Numbered from the stretch's first letter, positions 45,932-55,921 are shown. The stretch is 64,000 nucleotides of DNA from Bryobacteraceae bacterium (GCA_023384675.1 JAHDVK010000017.1:1-64000); one strand, 5' to 3'. The notes: a model not told the origin generated them from the sequence alone. Numbers and translations are program-made.

Positions 45932-47452
45932 TCAGCGCGGCAGATGCATGAGGGTGCCGGGGCCCAGCGGCCAGCCGGTGGCGTACCATACCGCGAGCAT
46001 GATGGTCCAGACAATGAAGAAGGCGACGGAATACGGGAGCATGGCGGCGATCAGCGTCCCGATGCCCGCGTCCTTGTTGTAGCGCTGGATGTAGGCGGCG
46101 ATCAGGGCGAAGTAAGACATCATGGGCGAGATGATATTCGTGACGCTGTCGCCCACGCGGAAGGCCACCTGGGTGAGTTCCGGGGTGTATCCAAGAAGCA
46201 TGAACATGGGTACGAACACGGGCGCCATGACGGCCCATTTCGCCGAGGCGCTGCCCATGACGAGGTTAATGAAGGACGTAAGAAAAATGAACGAGACAAT
46301 CAGCGGGAGCCCTGTGAAATTCGCGGCTTTCAACACCTGCGCGCCTTCGACGGCGAAGATCAGGCCGAGATTGGTCCAGTTGAAATACGCCACGAATTGC
46401 GCCGCGAAGAACACCAGCACCAGGTACGCTCCCATGGTCTCCATCGACTTGCTCATGGCCTTCATGACGTCGGCTTCACTGCGGACGGTGCGGGCGCCGA
46501 TGCCGTAGGCGATGCCCGAGAGCGAACCGGTGAGGAAGATGATCGCGACGATGCCGGAGAGGAAGGGCGAGTGCAGCAGGTCGCCATCCTTGGGATTGCG
46601 GAGGAAACCATCCGCCGGGACCGTGCCCCACAGCAGCAGCGCGGCGAGCGCGATGACGGTGAAGAAAGCGAACCAAAGCCCGCGGCGCTCCGCGGCGGAA
46701 AGCTCGCGCAGCGGATCGGCGGCGCCCTCGCCCGTGTAATCACCGAAGCGCTTGGCCACGATGCCTTCGGTGACAAGCGTGCCCACGAGGGTGATCAGCG
46801 GGACCGACGCCGCCATGAAGTAATAGTTGCAAGCGGGATTTACCATCCACGAAGAGTCGATGATCTGCGCGGCTTCCTGTGTGAGACCGGAGAGGAGAGG
46901 GTCGATGGTGCCCAGCAGCAGGTTGGCGCTGTAGCCGCCGGAGACCCCGGCGAAGGCGGCGGCGAGGCCGGTCATCGGGTGGCGGCCCGCGGCAAGAAAA
47001 ATGGTGGCGGCCAGTGGAACCAGCAGCACATAGCCGACCTCGCCGCCGGTGTTCGAAAGCACGCCGGCAAAGACGATTACCACCGTAAGTAATTTTTTGG
47101 GCGCCGAAAGCACGATCAGGCGCAACGCCGCGCCGATCAACCCCGTGCCCTCGGCCACCCCGATGCCAAGCAGCGCCACCAGGACCGTGCCCAGCGGGGC
47201 GAAGCCGGTGAAATTGGTCACCATCTTCGTGAGGATCATGTGCAGCCCGGGCAGGGTGAGGAGGCTGAACGGTTCGATCTGCTGGCCGGTTCCGGGATGG
47301 GTGACGGAGAGGCCGAAGCGGGTGGCGATGTCAGACAGGACAATCACGAGCAGCGCGAAGATCAGAAACAGGGCGGCGGGGTGGGGCAGCGCGTTGCCGG
47401 CACGCTCGATGGCGCCGAGGGCGCGATTGATCAGGGTCTGAGGCTGCGTCAT
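45932..47452 (-). CDS. AbgT-family transporter
   Basis: Membrane protein of 506 residues with about 11-13 hydrophobic segments, beginning with [22 protein letters not shown] and having the family-typical [21 protein letters not shown] and [13 protein letters not shown]. The C-terminus has [18 protein letters not shown]. AbgT proteins take up p-aminobenzoyl-glutamate or export sulfonamides. It opens the leftward set; the GAF gene starts 29 bases after its stop. The length is usual for the family. Confidence 0.92.
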   Translation of the reverse strand: MTQPQTLINRALGAIERAGNALPHPAALFLIFALLVIVLSDIATRFGLSVTHPGTGQQIEPFSLLTLPGLHMILTKMVTNFTGFAPLGTVLVALLGIGVAEGTGLIGAALRLIVLSAPKKLLTVVIVFAGVLSNTGGEVGYVLLVPLAATIFLAAGRHPMTGLAAAFAGVSGGYSANLLLGTIDPLLSGLTQEAAQIIDSSWMVNPACNYYFMAASVPLITLVGTLVTEGIVAKRFGDYTGEGAADPLRELSAAERRGLWFAFFTVIALAALLLWGTVPADGFLRNPKDGDLLHSPFLSGIVAIIFLTGSLSGIAYGIGARTVRSEADVMKAMSKSMETMGAYLVLVFFAAQFVAYFNWTNLGLIFAVEGAQVLKAANFTGLPLIVSFIFLTSFINLVMGSASAKWAVMAPVFVPMFMLLGYTPELTQVAFRVGDSVTNIISPMMSYFALIAAYIQRYNKDAGIGTLIAAMLPYSVAFFIVWTIMLAVWYATGWPLGPGTLMHLPR

Positions 47453-47603
47453 GGGCGCGGAGGAGCGAATTAGCTAGTATATCCTCCGGCCGCGTTGCGG
47501 AGACGGGGTCCGGACCTCTAGGATAGGAGCATTACCGTAGCGCTGACGTGGGCGGCCTTAGGGCCGGCGAGGGTGATTCTGCGAATCAGGAGATCGAGTA
47601 ACT

Positions 47604-48179
47604 ATGTGGAACCGTAACAAGAAAGAAGAGGACGACACGCCAATGCGGAGCACCGCTCCCGCGCCGGAAACAATGCGGGATACCTACGCGGCGCCGGCCT
47701 ACCCGGCCCGGCGCAGTATCGAGGACGCGCCAACGCGGGCGGCGGCGGTGATCGGCAAAAGCGTGGTCGTCACGGGTGAAATCACGGGCAAGGAAGATTT
47801 GCTCGTGGACGGCCGGGTGGAAGGCGACATCGATCTTCCAGAGAACCGGCTGACCGTCGGCGTGGGCGGGCACGTCGAAGGCGGCGTCAAGGCGCGTGAA
47901 ATCGTCGTGTACGGCGTGGTGCATGGCAACATGGAGGCGGGTGAGCGGGTCGAGATCAAGAAGAACGCCAAGGTCATTGGCGATCTGCGCGCCTCGCGGC
48001 CCGTCATCGAAGACGAAGCGTACTTCAAGGGCAACGTGGAAACCATCCGCGTGGACCCGCCGAAGCAGGCAGCGCGGCCCGCGGCCGTCGCGGCAGCGGC
48101 CGTTCCCGTAGCGGCGGCCCAACCGGCCGCGGCGCCGGCCGCCAACCCAGGGACACCACCGGAGATCCGGCGCGGATGA
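47604..48179 (+). CDS. bactofilin
   Basis: Protein of 191 residues with a central bactofilin beta-helix (about 50-150): GKSVVVTGEITGKEDLLVDG, then repeated short strands in the pattern VEGDIDLPEN, GGHVEGGVKAREI and VHGNMEAGERV. The N-terminus is a disordered 45-residue tail and the C-terminus an Ala/Pro-rich tail. Bactofilins polymerise without nucleotide and organise the cell envelope or shape. Its stop overlaps the next start by ATGA. Confidence 0.9.
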   Translation: MWNRNKKEEDDTPMRSTAPAPETMRDTYAAPAYPARRSIEDAPTRAAAVIGKSVVVTGEITGKEDLLVDGRVEGDIDLPENRLTVGVGGHVEGGVKAREIVVYGVVHGNMEAGERVEIKKNAKVIGDLRASRPVIEDEAYFKGNVETIRVDPPKQAARPAAVAAAAVPVAAAQPAAAPAANPGTPPEIRRG

Positions 48180-48814
48180 ACCCCGGCGCCGCTCCCACAG
48201 TCCGGAAGGCCGGTGCGGCGCGGCCATTGCCCGAGGGCGCACGGCGCAGCCACGCCCTCGAGCATTTCACAGGAGTGCTCACGCGCTCCGAACCCATGCA
48301 GGTACTCGACCTGGGCGGCATTCAACAGGGAACGCTGGACTTCGTGACCAATCTGGGGCACCGGCTCTATGCCGAAGACCTGTTGCGGGCCGCCGGGGCG
48401 GCGTTCACGCGCGAGCAGTTGGAATCGGGCAGTCTGGAGGAGCGGGCCGTTGAGGAGTTTCTCGCGCAGTCGATCCCCTTTCCCAATGGCGCGGCGGGCG
48501 GGGCTCTCATGTGGGACCGGTTCCACTTTCTTCCGGCGCCGCTCGCGCAAGCCGTGGCCGCCCGCCTTTACCGTGTGTTGCGGCCGGGCGCCGCGCTGCT
48601 GGCCATTTTTCACCCCGAGGCGGCGAAAGCCCAGCCGAGCGCGTGCGTCTGCAGGATTGTCGATGAACAGCACCTCCTGATGACGCCGCGGGGCGAGCCG
48701 CGGAGGACGCAGCCTTTCACGCCGCGCTCCATTGAACGGTTTTTCCATCAGTTTCAGTCGGTGAAATTCTTCATGACCCGCGAAAGCGTGCAGGAGGTCA
48801 TCGTCCGCCGCTAG
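48176..48814 (+). CDS. class I SAM methyltransferase-like protein
   Basis: Protein of 212 residues with a motif I-like sequence MQVLDLGGIQQGTLDF and later LYRVLRPGAALLAIFHPE, a typical post-I segment of small-molecule methyltransferases. Motif I has GG rather than GxGxG, and the following acidic residue is not obvious, so SAM binding is not assured. Translationally coupled to the bactofilin (ATGA). It converges on the asparaginase gene. Confidence 0.65.
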   Translation: MNPGAAPTVRKAGAARPLPEGARRSHALEHFTGVLTRSEPMQVLDLGGIQQGTLDFVTNLGHRLYAEDLLRAAGAAFTREQLESGSLEERAVEEFLAQSIPFPNGAAGGALMWDRFHFLPAPLAQAVAARLYRVLRPGAALLAIFHPEAAKAQPSACVCRIVDEQHLLMTPRGEPRRTQPFTPRSIERFFHQFQSVKFFMTRESVQEVIVRR

Positions 48815-48829
48815 CGGCGCAAGCGCCGC
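48814..48829. terminator. hairpin between convergent genes
   Basis: GCGGCGC-AA-GCGCCGC forms a near-perfect palindrome placed directly at the ends of the two convergent genes (stop at 48814 and stop at 48832). There is no T-run on either side, so an intrinsic terminator is uncertain; it may slow or protect the ends of both transcripts. Confidence 0.4.
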
Positions 48830-48831
48830 GG

Positions 48832-49335
48832 CTATGTGGCCACGAAGACGCCCCGCTCGCGGTCCTTGCGAACGCGGTCCCACGGGAAACACCGGCCATT
48901 CATCGCCACGTACACCCCGGCCGGCAGCACCTGCACGAATGCCAGCGCGCTGCCGAGATTGAACAGCCCGTCCGAGCTGCCGAACTTGTAGGGCACCATC
49001 GCGCCGGTCAACACAATCGTCTTGCCGAGATCGGCCTTCGCCAGCCACGCTGCGGTCTCCACCATTGTGTCGGTGCCGTGGGTGATCAGGACGCGGCTCT
49101 CCCGCGCGTTGCGGCACTGCTCGGTGATCAGGCGCCGGTCGCCGTCGCTCATTTCGAGGCTGTCGATCATCATGAGCGTGCGGAGTTCCACCGGCAGCAG
49201 GCAGCGGCCCAGCCGCAACATCTCGGGCAGGTGCGTGTCCTGGAAGAAAAGCGCCCCGGTGAGCTCGTCGTATTCCTTGTCGAAGGTGCCGCCGGTGATG
49301 AAGATGCGAATACGGGATTCGGCCGCGGATTCCAA
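48832..49335 (-). CDS. short asparaginase-domain protein (N-terminal domain only)
   Basis: Protein of about 167 residues with the asparaginase N-terminal signatures IFITGGTFDKEYD (first catalytic Thr region) and ITHGTDTMVETA (second Thr and Asp). It ends at the point where a full L-asparaginase (about 330 residues) would begin its C-terminal domain, so it is a single-domain form. The start is set at a TTG (49335) with GAGGAGA upstream; an in-frame GTG at 49398 would add a Pro/Arg-rich leader. It lies after the Gfo/Idh/MocA gene on the same strand. Confidence 0.75.
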   Translation of the reverse strand: MESAAESRIRIFITGGTFDKEYDELTGALFFQDTHLPEMLRLGRCLLPVELRTLMMIDSLEMSDGDRRLITEQCRNARESRVLITHGTDTMVETAAWLAKADLGKTIVLTGAMVPYKFGSSDGLFNLGSALAFVQVLPAGVYVAMNGRCFPWDRVRKDRERGVFVAT

Positions 49336-49413
49336 TCTGCTCGTCTCCTCGCGCCGCCCCGGCGGGACCGGCGGCGGGCCATGCCCCCACCGGTCCACCG
49401 GGCGCAGGGGTTG

Positions 49414-50571
49414 TTACTTCTTGCCCGGCTTGCAATCCACCCAGCCGCGCGACTTGTTGCTCTCGATGATCTTTTCGAGCAATTCCATGCCGCGCAGGCC
49501 GTCGGCGAACGTCGGGTACTCCACGGGCGATTTCGGATTGGCCACCCGCGCCCAGAAACGCTTGAACAGCATCTTGTGCGTGTCCGGATAGCCTTCGGCG
49601 TGCCCGCCCGGATAGTCCACGTAGCCGGCGGCGTCCGGATAGTACAGCGAGGCGTCCTTCAGCAGGACGCTGCTCGCCTCATTCCGGCGCCCGATCCAGA
49701 GTTCGTCCGGCCGCTCCTGGTTCCAGATCACGCCCGCCTTCGTGCCGAAGATCTGGATCTCGAACCGGTTCTTGCAGCCTGCCGAGACCTGGCTCACCGT
49801 GTAGGCGCCGCGGCAGCGCGGACCAAGGTGCAGCATCACCATGCCGAAATCCTCGGTGTCGATTTTGATCGTGTTGTAGTCCTCCGGCCGCAAGGTCTTG
49901 CCGGCGAAGGTCTCCACGGCGACCTTCGGCTGCTTGCGCGTTTTGTGGACGATATTGAGGTCCGCGCAGAGCTTGGTGATCGAAAGCCCCGTGACGTGCT
50001 GGATCATGTCCATCCAGTGCGAGCCGATGTCGCCGACCACGCGCAGCGGGCCGTTGTGCTTGCGCAGAATGCGCCAGTTGAAATCGGTGTCGTACAGCAG
50101 CCAGTCCTGCGAATAGGTGCCCTGGACCACCAGAATTTCGCCGAGGTCCCCGTTCTGGATCATCCGGCGGATCTGCTGCGTCGCGCCGTAGTATCGCAGG
50201 TTGTGATTCGTGGCATGGCACAGCTTCTTCTTATCGGCCAGCTCTTTCATCTGCCGGGCCTCGGCCGCCGACATTGCCAGCGGCTTTTCGCAGAGCACAT
50301 GCTTGCCCGCTTCCAGCGCCTTCATCGCGATGGGGAAATGGGTCGCGTTTGGCGTACAGATATGCACGCCCTGGATCTCCGGATCCTTGAGGATGGCATC
50401 CACGCTCGCGGCGGCCTTTTCGACGCCCATCGCGGCGGCGAACGACTTGGCTTCGGCCTCGGAGATACCGGCCACCGACGCGACTTCCACGCTGCCCAAC
50501 CGCCGGAGCGCCTCCACATGGGTGCGGCCCATGAAGCCCGCGCCGATCACTGCTGCTTTGAGTTTGCTCAT
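49414..50571 (-). CDS. Gfo/Idh/MocA family oxidoreductase
   Basis: Protein of 385 residues with an N-terminal Rossmann motif (VIGAGFMGRTHVEAL) and the signature CEKPLAMSAAEARQM with the catalytic-type Lys, followed by NLRYYGATQQIRRM. The C-terminal domain fits the family. The substrate is probably a sugar or inositol-like compound. The ATG at 50571 is used. It is 78 bases upstream of the chosen asparaginase start. Confidence 0.92.
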   Translation of the reverse strand: MSKLKAAVIGAGFMGRTHVEALRRLGSVEVASVAGISEAEAKSFAAAMGVEKAAASVDAILKDPEIQGVHICTPNATHFPIAMKALEAGKHVLCEKPLAMSAAEARQMKELADKKKLCHATNHNLRYYGATQQIRRMIQNGDLGEILVVQGTYSQDWLLYDTDFNWRILRKHNGPLRVVGDIGSHWMDMIQHVTGLSITKLCADLNIVHKTRKQPKVAVETFAGKTLRPEDYNTIKIDTEDFGMVMLHLGPRCRGAYTVSQVSAGCKNRFEIQIFGTKAGVIWNQERPDELWIGRRNEASSVLLKDASLYYPDAAGYVDYPGGHAEGYPDTHKMLFKRFWARVANPKSPVEYPTFADGLRGMELLEKIIESNKSRGWVDCKPGKK

Positions 50572-50685
50572 AAGTTCTGTTTCCTCGACTGGCGATTCCC
50601 TCTCGACGAGGGTCTAAACCCTTTACACTGTATTACAGAAGCTCTCCCGGCGAAAGAAACATTCAAGTTTGAGGGTGATTGAAAC

Positions 50686-51054
50686 ATGATCGTCCGGCTG
50701 CGTTTCAAATCCGGAGCCCCGAAGCGGTCCGTCATACCGGGTGCGCCGGAGCAGCGTCCTGTTCCTGTCCCCAGGCCGGCCGCGCCGCGGTCCTCGGGTC
50801 CGGCTGCGGTGCTGACGCCGGCAGCGGCGCTGGCTCTGGCCGTTGCGGCTTGGCGGATCGGCGCCGACCTCGGCCTGGCTCATGAGTTTTTCGTCACGGA
50901 TGGCATTCTTTCGCGCTGGCAGGTGTGGCTCGGCGGAGCTGTCCTCCTGCAGGTGACGGCCTTCCTGCTGAACCGCCGTGCCGGCGCACGGCCCGGTCTA
51001 CTGCCACCCGCAACTCAACTCCATCCCGATCGGCATCCCCGGCGGGGGCTCTAA
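50686..51054 (+). CDS. hypothetical small membrane protein
   Basis: Protein of 122 residues with two probable transmembrane helices (about 43-63 and 80-98), the rest Pro/Arg-rich. It has an ATG with GAGGGTGA about 9 bases upstream. Its 3' end overlaps the convergent metalloprotease gene by 57 bases, which lowers confidence, and no domain is recognised. The hydrophobic segments and ribosome site argue that it is real. Confidence 0.45.
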   Translation: MIVRLRFKSGAPKRSVIPGAPEQRPVPVPRPAAPRSSGPAAVLTPAAALALAVAAWRIGADLGLAHEFFVTDGILSRWQVWLGGAVLLQVTAFLLNRRAGARPGLLPPATQLHPDRHPRRGL

Positions 51055-53406
51055 CGCCTTCGGCAGCGCGGCCGATTTCGGGTCCTTCAGATACATCTCG
51101 ATTTGGGCGCGCAGGAACAGCGTGTCGGCCCTCGGGGCATTCATGAGCGCGCTGTCCACGCTCTTCAGGCTTGCGAGCGCCACGGCCCGCGCTTCAATCG
51201 AAGCGCGCTCATCGGCGGCCAGCGCCGCCAAGTGGCGGACGGTCTGCGCGCATACCACTTTGCGGATTCCGGCCGCCATTCCCGTTCCGATTTCTTTCGG
51301 ACATCCGGCCGCGCCGATCCTTTCGGCGATCTCGCTGGGCGACGGCTGATTCTCCGACCGTGCCCGCTGCACCACCAGCCGGGAAATCCGTTCCGGATGC
51401 AGCAGCAGCCCCAGAGTGAAGTCCGCGGCCGACTCGGCGGCGGCAAGCGGGTCGAAAGTCAATCCCGTGCGGCCGCTGAACAACTCCCGTGTAGATTCGA
51501 TGCCCGCCGGACGCGGCGGCAGCTGCGCCAGTACCCTCTCGGGGATCGCGAGGGCGCCGGGGCTTAACGTGCCGAGCAGCGCCTCCAGCGCGCGCATCTG
51601 CTCGGCGGCGGCTACAAATGCGGTCGCCATCTGCCCGTCTCCGCGCAGCGCGTAGCGGTAGTCGAACCCGCCCACCACCTTGGCCGCGGCCTCCACCTGG
51701 TAACGATGGCCGAAATAGAGCGGCGCGAGCACGTCCTCCAATTGAGCCAGTGCGCGTCCTTCGCGAAGATTGTTCTCGCCGAAGCGAGCCAGCGCCGCGG
51801 CCCGAACCTGCATGAAGCGGTTGAGTTCGTCCACGGCGTTCGCGCCGTTGTCCCAAAGATGCGTGGCGGGATGGGCGCTACCCGCCGGGCGGGCGTCCTG
51901 GTCTGATAGGAAGACAAGTCCGCGGCGGGCGGCTTCATCGAGAATGGCGTTCAGCGCGGCGCGCTCATCGGCCCCGGGCGCGAATTGCGAATAGCCCCAC
52001 GCGATCGAGACCTTGTCCCAAGCGCCGATCGCCCGGCCGTACGCATTCTCCACCGTCGGTCTTCCGGCGGCATCCAGTTCGATACGCGGGTGGGGATAGT
52101 CCATCACCGAGGCATCGCCGATGGCGGACGCGATGTAGTTGTGGGCCAGCCCCAGGGTGTGTCCCACCTCATGAGCCGAAAGCTGCCGCAGCCTGTCGAG
52201 CGCCATCTTCATCAGACTCGGGTCGGCCGCCGCGCCCGCTTCGTATGGCGCCCGAAACGCTTCCGCGATGAGGAAATCCTGCCGCACCCGGAGCGAACCG
52301 AGCGTCACATGGCCCTTCAGAATCTCGCCTGTGCGCGGATCGGCGACGCTGGACCCGTAGCTCCAACCCCGGGTCGAGCGGTGCACCCACTGGATCACGT
52401 TGTAGCGCACATCCATGGGGTCGGCGTCCTCGGGCATCAACTCGACACGATAAGCGTTGCGGAAGCCCGCCGCCTCGAACGCCTCAGCCCACCAGCGTGC
52501 GCCCTCCAGCAGCGCGGTGCGGATCGGCTCGGGCGTGCCCCGGTCCAGGTAGTACACAATCGGCTTCACCACTTCGCTCACCTTCACGCCCGGGTCCTTC
52601 TTCTCGAGCCGGTGCCGCCGGATGTAGCGCTTCACAATAGGCTGGTCGACGGGCGTCGCGAAGTCGTACCACGAAATGGGGAAATAGCCGCCGCGCGGAT
52701 CGAATTCACGCGGCCGGTAACCCGGCTCGGGCAGTGCGATCAGGCTATGACGCTGCCGCACCGTAACGGCGTCACGCGCCGGGGAAACCGCGCTCAGCCA
52801 CGCTCCCGCGGGTCCGCCGGTGAAGGTGACCGTCGCCTCGATCTCCGTATTCCTCGGGAAGTTCTTCGTCCGCTCCGCAAACAGGGCGCTGCGCGATGGC
52901 TCCACGCGCCACGTACCCTGACGGGCGCGCTGCAACCGCTCCGCCACGCCGTGGGCGTCGCGCAGCAGGAAATCCGTCGCATCCACCAGGACGCGCCCAT
53001 CCTGCTCGGCGGCTAATTCAAATCCCCAAACCACCGATTCGGCAAAGGAATCGCGCACGGCGCGCCGCTCGTCCTCGCCGGCTGCCAAGGCCCGGTAGTC
53101 CTGGTTCGGTTGCACCAGCAGAACCTTGGGCCCGCGGCGCTCCCAGCGCACGATCCGGGTCGGCCCCAGCTGGCCGCGGTCGAGTCCGATGTCGTTCGAG
53201 CCAATCCCCGCCGGCAGCGAACTCACATACAGGAATTCCTCGCCCCAGCGGGCCGCCTCCAGCCAGAGCTTGCCCGCGTTCTCGTCCCAGTAAATCGTGA
53301 AGAAGCCCTCCATTTTGCGCATTTCGCGTGTTTTCTCTTCAATCGTGGGTGCGGCCGCCGCGACCCAGGAGAGGCAGAGCAGAAGGACCAGCCCGTGTGG
53401 AACCAT
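50998..53406 (-). CDS. secreted zinc-dependent metalloprotease (DUF5117/DUF4953 type)
   Basis: Protein of 802 residues with a signal peptide (MVPHGLVLLLCLSWVAAAAP). The zinc site is HEVGHTLGLAHN (HExxHxxGxxH, met-zincin type) near residue 405, and upstream sections match the DUF5117 pattern (MEGFFTIYWDENAGKLWLE). The C-terminal third fits the DUF4953 half. These large enzymes are very common in acidobacteria and probably degrade proteins outside the cell. Near-complete length. Confidence 0.9.
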   Translation of the reverse strand: MVPHGLVLLLCLSWVAAAAPTIEEKTREMRKMEGFFTIYWDENAGKLWLEAARWGEEFLYVSSLPAGIGSNDIGLDRGQLGPTRIVRWERRGPKVLLVQPNQDYRALAAGEDERRAVRDSFAESVVWGFELAAEQDGRVLVDATDFLLRDAHGVAERLQRARQGTWRVEPSRSALFAERTKNFPRNTEIEATVTFTGGPAGAWLSAVSPARDAVTVRQRHSLIALPEPGYRPREFDPRGGYFPISWYDFATPVDQPIVKRYIRRHRLEKKDPGVKVSEVVKPIVYYLDRGTPEPIRTALLEGARWWAEAFEAAGFRNAYRVELMPEDADPMDVRYNVIQWVHRSTRGWSYGSSVADPRTGEILKGHVTLGSLRVRQDFLIAEAFRAPYEAGAAADPSLMKMALDRLRQLSAHEVGHTLGLAHNYIASAIGDASVMDYPHPRIELDAAGRPTVENAYGRAIGAWDKVSIAWGYSQFAPGADERAALNAILDEAARRGLVFLSDQDARPAGSAHPATHLWDNGANAVDELNRFMQVRAAALARFGENNLREGRALAQLEDVLAPLYFGHRYQVEAAAKVVGGFDYRYALRGDGQMATAFVAAAEQMRALEALLGTLSPGALAIPERVLAQLPPRPAGIESTRELFSGRTGLTFDPLAAAESAADFTLGLLLHPERISRLVVQRARSENQPSPSEIAERIGAAGCPKEIGTGMAAGIRKVVCAQTVRHLAALAADERASIEARAVALASLKSVDSALMNAPRADTLFLRAQIEMYLKDPKSAALPKALEPPPGMPIGMELSCGWQ

Positions 53407-53453
53407 TCCGTCATTACACCACGCACCGCGCCCGCACCAGTATGATTGAAGTC

Positions 53454-55295
53454 ATGCGGATGCTCCTTGTGTTGTGGACCGCGTTCGCGGCCCCGGTTTT
53501 CGCAGTCACCGCGTGCGATCCCGTTCCCGCTTACAGCCCTTGCGAGTTCGCCGTCGAACTCACCGCGGCCGAACGGAGCCAGCACCCGAACCCCTATCTC
53601 ACCGTCACTCTGTGGGCCGAGATGCGTTCCCCTTCGTTTAAGACCTTCCGCGTGCCCGCCTACTACGACGGCGAAAACATGGCCTTCCGCTTCTCGCCCC
53701 CCGAAGCCGGCGAATGGACTTTCCGTCTGACTTCCAACCTCACGTCGGCCAGCAATCAAATCGGCAAGTTCGCCGCCACGCCCTCGGAGAGCGTGGGCTA
53801 CATTCGCCCCGCCAATGTCCACTTCTGGATTCATCACGAGAACCGCAAACCCCACCTCTGGATGGGCGACACCTGCTACCGGTGCGCCTGGGTGGACCGC
53901 ACCCTGTTCGAGACCATCGTCCGCAAGCGCGCGGAGCAGAAGTTTACGCATCTCCGGTATCTCACGCTACCGTGGGCGGAAGCCCCGCAAAAAGCCTTCC
54001 TCTCGCCCGGCGAGCCGGACCAGGCCTGGTTCCGCGAACTCGACCAGCGGGTGGCGTTTGTCCACGAGCAGGGTCTGTTTTCCGATCTGATCCTCGGCGG
54101 CGACGGTAATCACCTCGTGAATCTCTTCCCTGAACGCGAACAACGCGAGCGCTACCTGCGCTTCATTGTTGCCCGGTATTCCGCCTTTAACGTCACCTGG
54201 CAGATCGTTCAGGAATACGAAGAGTACGATAATGCGCGCGAAATCATGCGCGAATTAGGTCTTAAATTGAAGGAACTGGACTATAATCAGCACCCGCGTA
54301 CCACTCACACACTGGAATCTAATTCAGCGCTTCTTGACGATGGCTGGCTCGACTATCTGCTGTATCAGTCCTCCGACGATGCACTCGGCTCCATCGAACA
54401 TCAGCTTTTTGCGAAGCCGCAGGTGAACTCTGAATTCGGCTACGAGGACTCCGGCGGAGGCCGCACCCACGGCCATCACATCGATTCCGCGCCCTTCATC
54501 AACCGCCTGTGGCACGCAACAATGAACGGCCAGGCGCCCACTTTCGGCAACACCGGCGTCTATGGCGGCAAGAAACTCGAACCGCGCGCCGAATTCCTCG
54601 ACTCGCCCGGCGCCCGGGCGATGACCCACTGGTTCGATTTCTTTTCCAATACGCGATTTTGGGAATTGGAGCCCTATTTTGACCTCGACGGCGGCCGCGC
54701 CCTGGCGCTCCCCGGCGTGGAATACATCGTTTATCTCGAAAAGCCAGGCCCAATCGAGATGATGATCGAGCGCCACAGCTACGACGTCTATTGGTTCAAC
54801 CCCACGACCGGCGAATCCGTCAAGGAGAAGAAGAGCTACAAGGATCACGTCTTCCGGGGCTCCCCGCCGCATAACAATCACAGCTGGGTGCTGCATCTGT
54901 CGCGCGACGGCCGCAAGCGAGGGATGCTGGGCAGCTATAAGTTCGAATCCCGCCGCAACCTGCTGCAGGATCCCGAACGCAACCCGCGCAACATGCCCTT
55001 CGAACTTGTCACTCCGCAGCCGGGGTCCACATTGAAAGCGGGCGCCCAGATAACATTCGAAATCAAACTCCGGCGTGAAACACCCGGCACCCGGCGCATG
55101 ATGTACCTGCTGGTGGCCGATGTTCCGTCGGGTGGCCAGGGTTTCCGCTATCTCGGCTCCGGGGCCTCTGGACAGATCCGCATCCGGCCTTCAGTTCTTC
55201 GTGACGCCCCCACCACCCTGAATATGCGCATCTACGCGCTGAACGCCCCCGGCAAAGTGTATTCCATCGACCAGATCTTCACGGTGACCAAGTGA
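53454..55295 (+). CDS. DUF5060/DUF4038 glycosidase-like protein (apiosidase-like)
   Basis: Protein of 613 residues with a signal peptide (LLVLWTAFAAPVFA). The N-terminal DUF5060 beta domain (about 20-110) has FRVPAYYDGENMAFRF, then a DUF4038-like TIM barrel (about 120-470) with HLWMGDTCYRCAW, QIVQEYEEYDNA and VNSEFGYEDSGGG (probable catalytic Glu), and a C-terminal beta domain. The family includes apiosidases and other glycosidases; the substrate is unknown. Two ATGs (53442 and 53454) are close; the second is used, with little difference. Its stop overlaps the tsaB start. Confidence 0.82.
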   Translation: MRMLLVLWTAFAAPVFAVTACDPVPAYSPCEFAVELTAAERSQHPNPYLTVTLWAEMRSPSFKTFRVPAYYDGENMAFRFSPPEAGEWTFRLTSNLTSASNQIGKFAATPSESVGYIRPANVHFWIHHENRKPHLWMGDTCYRCAWVDRTLFETIVRKRAEQKFTHLRYLTLPWAEAPQKAFLSPGEPDQAWFRELDQRVAFVHEQGLFSDLILGGDGNHLVNLFPEREQRERYLRFIVARYSAFNVTWQIVQEYEEYDNAREIMRELGLKLKELDYNQHPRTTHTLESNSALLDDGWLDYLLYQSSDDALGSIEHQLFAKPQVNSEFGYEDSGGGRTHGHHIDSAPFINRLWHATMNGQAPTFGNTGVYGGKKLEPRAEFLDSPGARAMTHWFDFFSNTRFWELEPYFDLDGGRALALPGVEYIVYLEKPGPIEMMIERHSYDVYWFNPTTGESVKEKKSYKDHVFRGSPPHNNHSWVLHLSRDGRKRGMLGSYKFESRRNLLQDPERNPRNMPFELVTPQPGSTLKAGAQITFEIKLRRETPGTRRMMYLLVADVPSGGQGFRYLGSGASGQIRIRPSVLRDAPTTLNMRIYALNAPGKVYSIDQIFTVTK

Positions 55296-55921
55296 AGCAC
55301 CGTATCGTCGCCCTCGACACTACTTCCGAATACGGCAGCCTGGCGCTGGTGGAAGACGGAGCGACGGTAGAGGAAGTGGAAATCCACTCGCCCGATGGCT
55401 TCGGCCATGTGCTGTTTCCGCAGCTGCAGCGCCTGCTTCAGCGCCATGACTGGCGCCATGAACTGGTCACCGGCTACGCCGCCGCCGCGGGACCGGGTTC
55501 GTTTACAGGTGTGCGGGTGGGCCTCGCCGCGGTGAAAGGCCTGGCCGAAGCCGCCGGTGCGCGCGCCGCAGCGGTTTCCACGCTCCGTGCCATCGCCTCC
55601 TTCGGAGCCGCAGCCCGCCGGGCCGCCTGCATCGACGCGCGCCGCGGGGAGATCTACGGCGCACTGTTCGACGCCGCGCTTTCTCCGCTCGGGGATGAGA
55701 TGGTTGGTCCTTTGGACAAATGGCTGGCTGCGCTGCCGCCCGATGCGGAACTGTTGACCCCCGCGCCTGAGTTGGCGCCGGGCCGCCTCTACACCCTCGT
55801 GCCCCGCGCATTGGCTGCAGCCGTTGGACGCCTCGCCGCTGCTTCGTTGACCGATCCCGCCGCCCTCGACGCAAACTATGTCCGCCGGTCCGACGCGGAA
55901 CTGTTCTGGAAAGAGCTTTAA
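55292..55921 (+). CDS. tsaB: tRNA N6-threonylcarbamoyladenosine synthesis protein TsaB
   Basis: Protein of 209 residues. It begins IVALDTTSEYGSLAL and has AAAGPGSFTGVRVGLAAVKGLA, the diagnostic TsaB stretch. With TsaD and TsaE it makes the t6A modification on ANN-reading tRNAs. It starts with GTG inside the stop of the upstream glycosidase gene (GTGA), an unlikely functional partner, so coupling is a genome economy. Its stop shares a TTAA palindrome with the convergent PEP-CTERM gene. Confidence 0.93.
   Translation: MKHRIVALDTTSEYGSLALVEDGATVEEVEIHSPDGFGHVLFPQLQRLLQRHDWRHELVTGYAAAAGPGSFTGVRVGLAAVKGLAEAAGARAAAVSTLRAIASFGAAARRAACIDARRGEIYGALFDAALSPLGDEMVGPLDKWLAALPPDAELLTPAPELAPGRLYTLVPRALAAAVGRLAAASLTDPAALDANYVRRSDAELFWKEL

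Noticed and set aside
47699-49435. Open frame of 578 codons on the minus strand spanning bactofilin and asparaginase
   Set aside because: It crosses a bactofilin on the other strand and an asparaginase in another frame; no sign of coding.
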